Assembly: GCA_963750735.1 (NCBI GenBank) | Contig: CAVVRY010000009.1 | Span: 62,001-126,000, forward strand | Source of the DNA: JANTGF01 sp963750735 | GTDB lineage: Bacteria; Bacteroidota; Bacteroidia; Bacteroidales; VadinHA17 | Length of the DNA: 64,000 nucleotides | Direction: 5' to 3' | In this document: one piece after another, positions 63,501 through 64,000 of the stretch | How positions within the stretch are numbered: the first letter of the stretch is position 1 | How the letters are laid out: every line of letters begins with the position of its first letter | Program-made: the position numbers and the translations under genes | Notes under the pieces: generated by a model | Databases searched by the model: none | Told to the model about the DNA's origin: nothing | Seen by the model: only the letters and a program-made list of their open reading frames with translations

Positions 63501-64000
63501 TCAGTGGAGTAGGTTAAGATTGTACATTTGATCAATTACCTGCTTATAAATCATTGGATTGATATTGTAAATTCCTGAATGCTGGATGATAAGGCCGTCA
63601 TCAAACATTTGATTCAGTTGCAACTCGCTTTTTTCAAGAGGAATCCTGAATATCTCTGCATGCTTAACAGTGCTTATTCCATTATGAATTAGAATATTTC
63701 TTAATATTTCAAATTTTGACAGGGAAATTGATTGCACAAAGTCCAGATTTTTATCCCCTGGCATATTCATTGAAATTACATCTTCTGTTACTTCGGCAGC
63801 AGAGCGCATCCAATACAGAAATGCCTGGGTAATATTTCCTTTTACCGATTTTTGAAGTCGATCAAAATACTCCAACTTTAATTCCGTTAACCCCGTTTTA
63901 TCTCCCTGCTTTTTTATAAGAATGCCTGATTTTTTCTGTTTGTCAGGTATATAATTTAAGCGAAATCCGCTTATGTTATGTCTTTTCTCGATTATGGTAA
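63501..64000 (-). CDS. C-terminal part of an unidentified protein, possibly with a winged-helix tail
   Basis: The frame is open from the window's right edge to the stop at 63501 (about 165 residues), so the N-terminus is missing. Visible are a charged segment (YIPDKQKKSGILIKKQ), helices FDRLQKSVKGNITQAFLYWM and a C-terminal part (LSKFEILRNILIHNGISTVK ... LQLNQMFDDGLIIQHSGIYN) with winged-helix-like spacing. No family recognised. It is 2 nt upstream of an MscS gene and probably functions with it, perhaps as a regulatory ATPase or sensor; that is a guess. Confidence 0.55.
   Translation of the reverse strand, partial: TIIEKRHNISGFRLNYIPDKQKKSGILIKKQGDKTGLTELKLEYFDRLQKSVKGNITQAFLYWMRSAAEVTEDVISMNMPGDKNLDFVQSISLSKFEILRNILIHNGISTVKHAEIFRIPLEKSELQLNQMFDDGLIIQHSGIYNINPMIYKQVIDQMYNLNLLH

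Noticed and set aside
1..64000. tRNA, rRNA or tmRNA genes
   Set aside because: No cloverleaf with the conserved T-arm signature and no rRNA core sequence was noticed by eye in intergenic regions. A covariance scan would be needed to exclude small ncRNAs.

Overview
The window looks like a chromosomal segment of a member of the Bacteroidota, probably a free-living or marine Cytophagales- or Marinilabiliales-type organism. The sequence evidence is two proteins with type IX secretion (T9SS) C-terminal sorting domains, a TonB-dependent receptor with a carboxypeptidase-regulatory-like N-terminus, DUF4402 proteins, AT-rich intergenic DNA, and several promoters of the Bacteroidota form TTTG-N17/18-TAnnTTTG. 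No rRNA, tRNA or CRISPR array was seen. The exact genus cannot be read from the sequence.

Layout. 1-1267: 5' part of an RND/MMPL exporter (broken). 1796-3763: glycosyltransferase plus acyltransferase, a probable glycolipid pair. 3814-8287: a MarR-type regulator divergent from a lipoprotein, TonB-dependent receptor and lipocalin run. 8456-17262: mixed genes, including LRR protein, secreted GyrI-like protein, Xaa-Pro aminopeptidase, L-serine dehydratase, dipeptidyl peptidase IV, nitrilase-family hydrolase and NmrA-like oxidoreductase. 17316-18740: REP-like repeats interrupted by an IS110 element that carries a strong candidate bridge RNA. 18865-21108: GH29 alpha-L-fucosidase lipoprotein.

21431-33110 (minus strand) is the most interesting region. 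It is one six-gene run: DUF4402 protein, DUF4402 protein, PapD-like chaperone, a 1786-residue T9SS adhesin, a third DUF4402 protein, and a FimD-like usher fused to three C-terminal SPOR domains. I read it as a chaperone-usher-like surface-structure system adapted to a T9SS organism.

33539-44446: cyclase/formamidase-like hydrolase, class A beta-lactamase-like protein, a compact cassette of lipid- or steroid-type enzymes (two SDRs, sulfotransferase, DUF1214 protein, EthD-like protein, 3-beta-HSD-like epimerase) and a T9SS subtilase. 44898-55834: TPR membrane protein, VOC protein, serine hydrolase, KefF/KefC-like K+ efflux pair, aldo/keto reductase and a flavodoxin-ferredoxin protein. 56366-64000: ion and osmotic homeostasis genes (CorA, three MscS channels, MgtE, a tandem UspA protein).

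Quality caution. Between about 1 and 24 kb six genes carry single-base frameshifts (RND exporter, glycosyltransferase, TonB receptor with about nine, lipocalin, DPP-IV, usher). None is apparent from 25 to 64 kb. Several lie in short homopolymers and the reading frame resumes with good protein sequence, so consensus errors are as likely as real gene decay.
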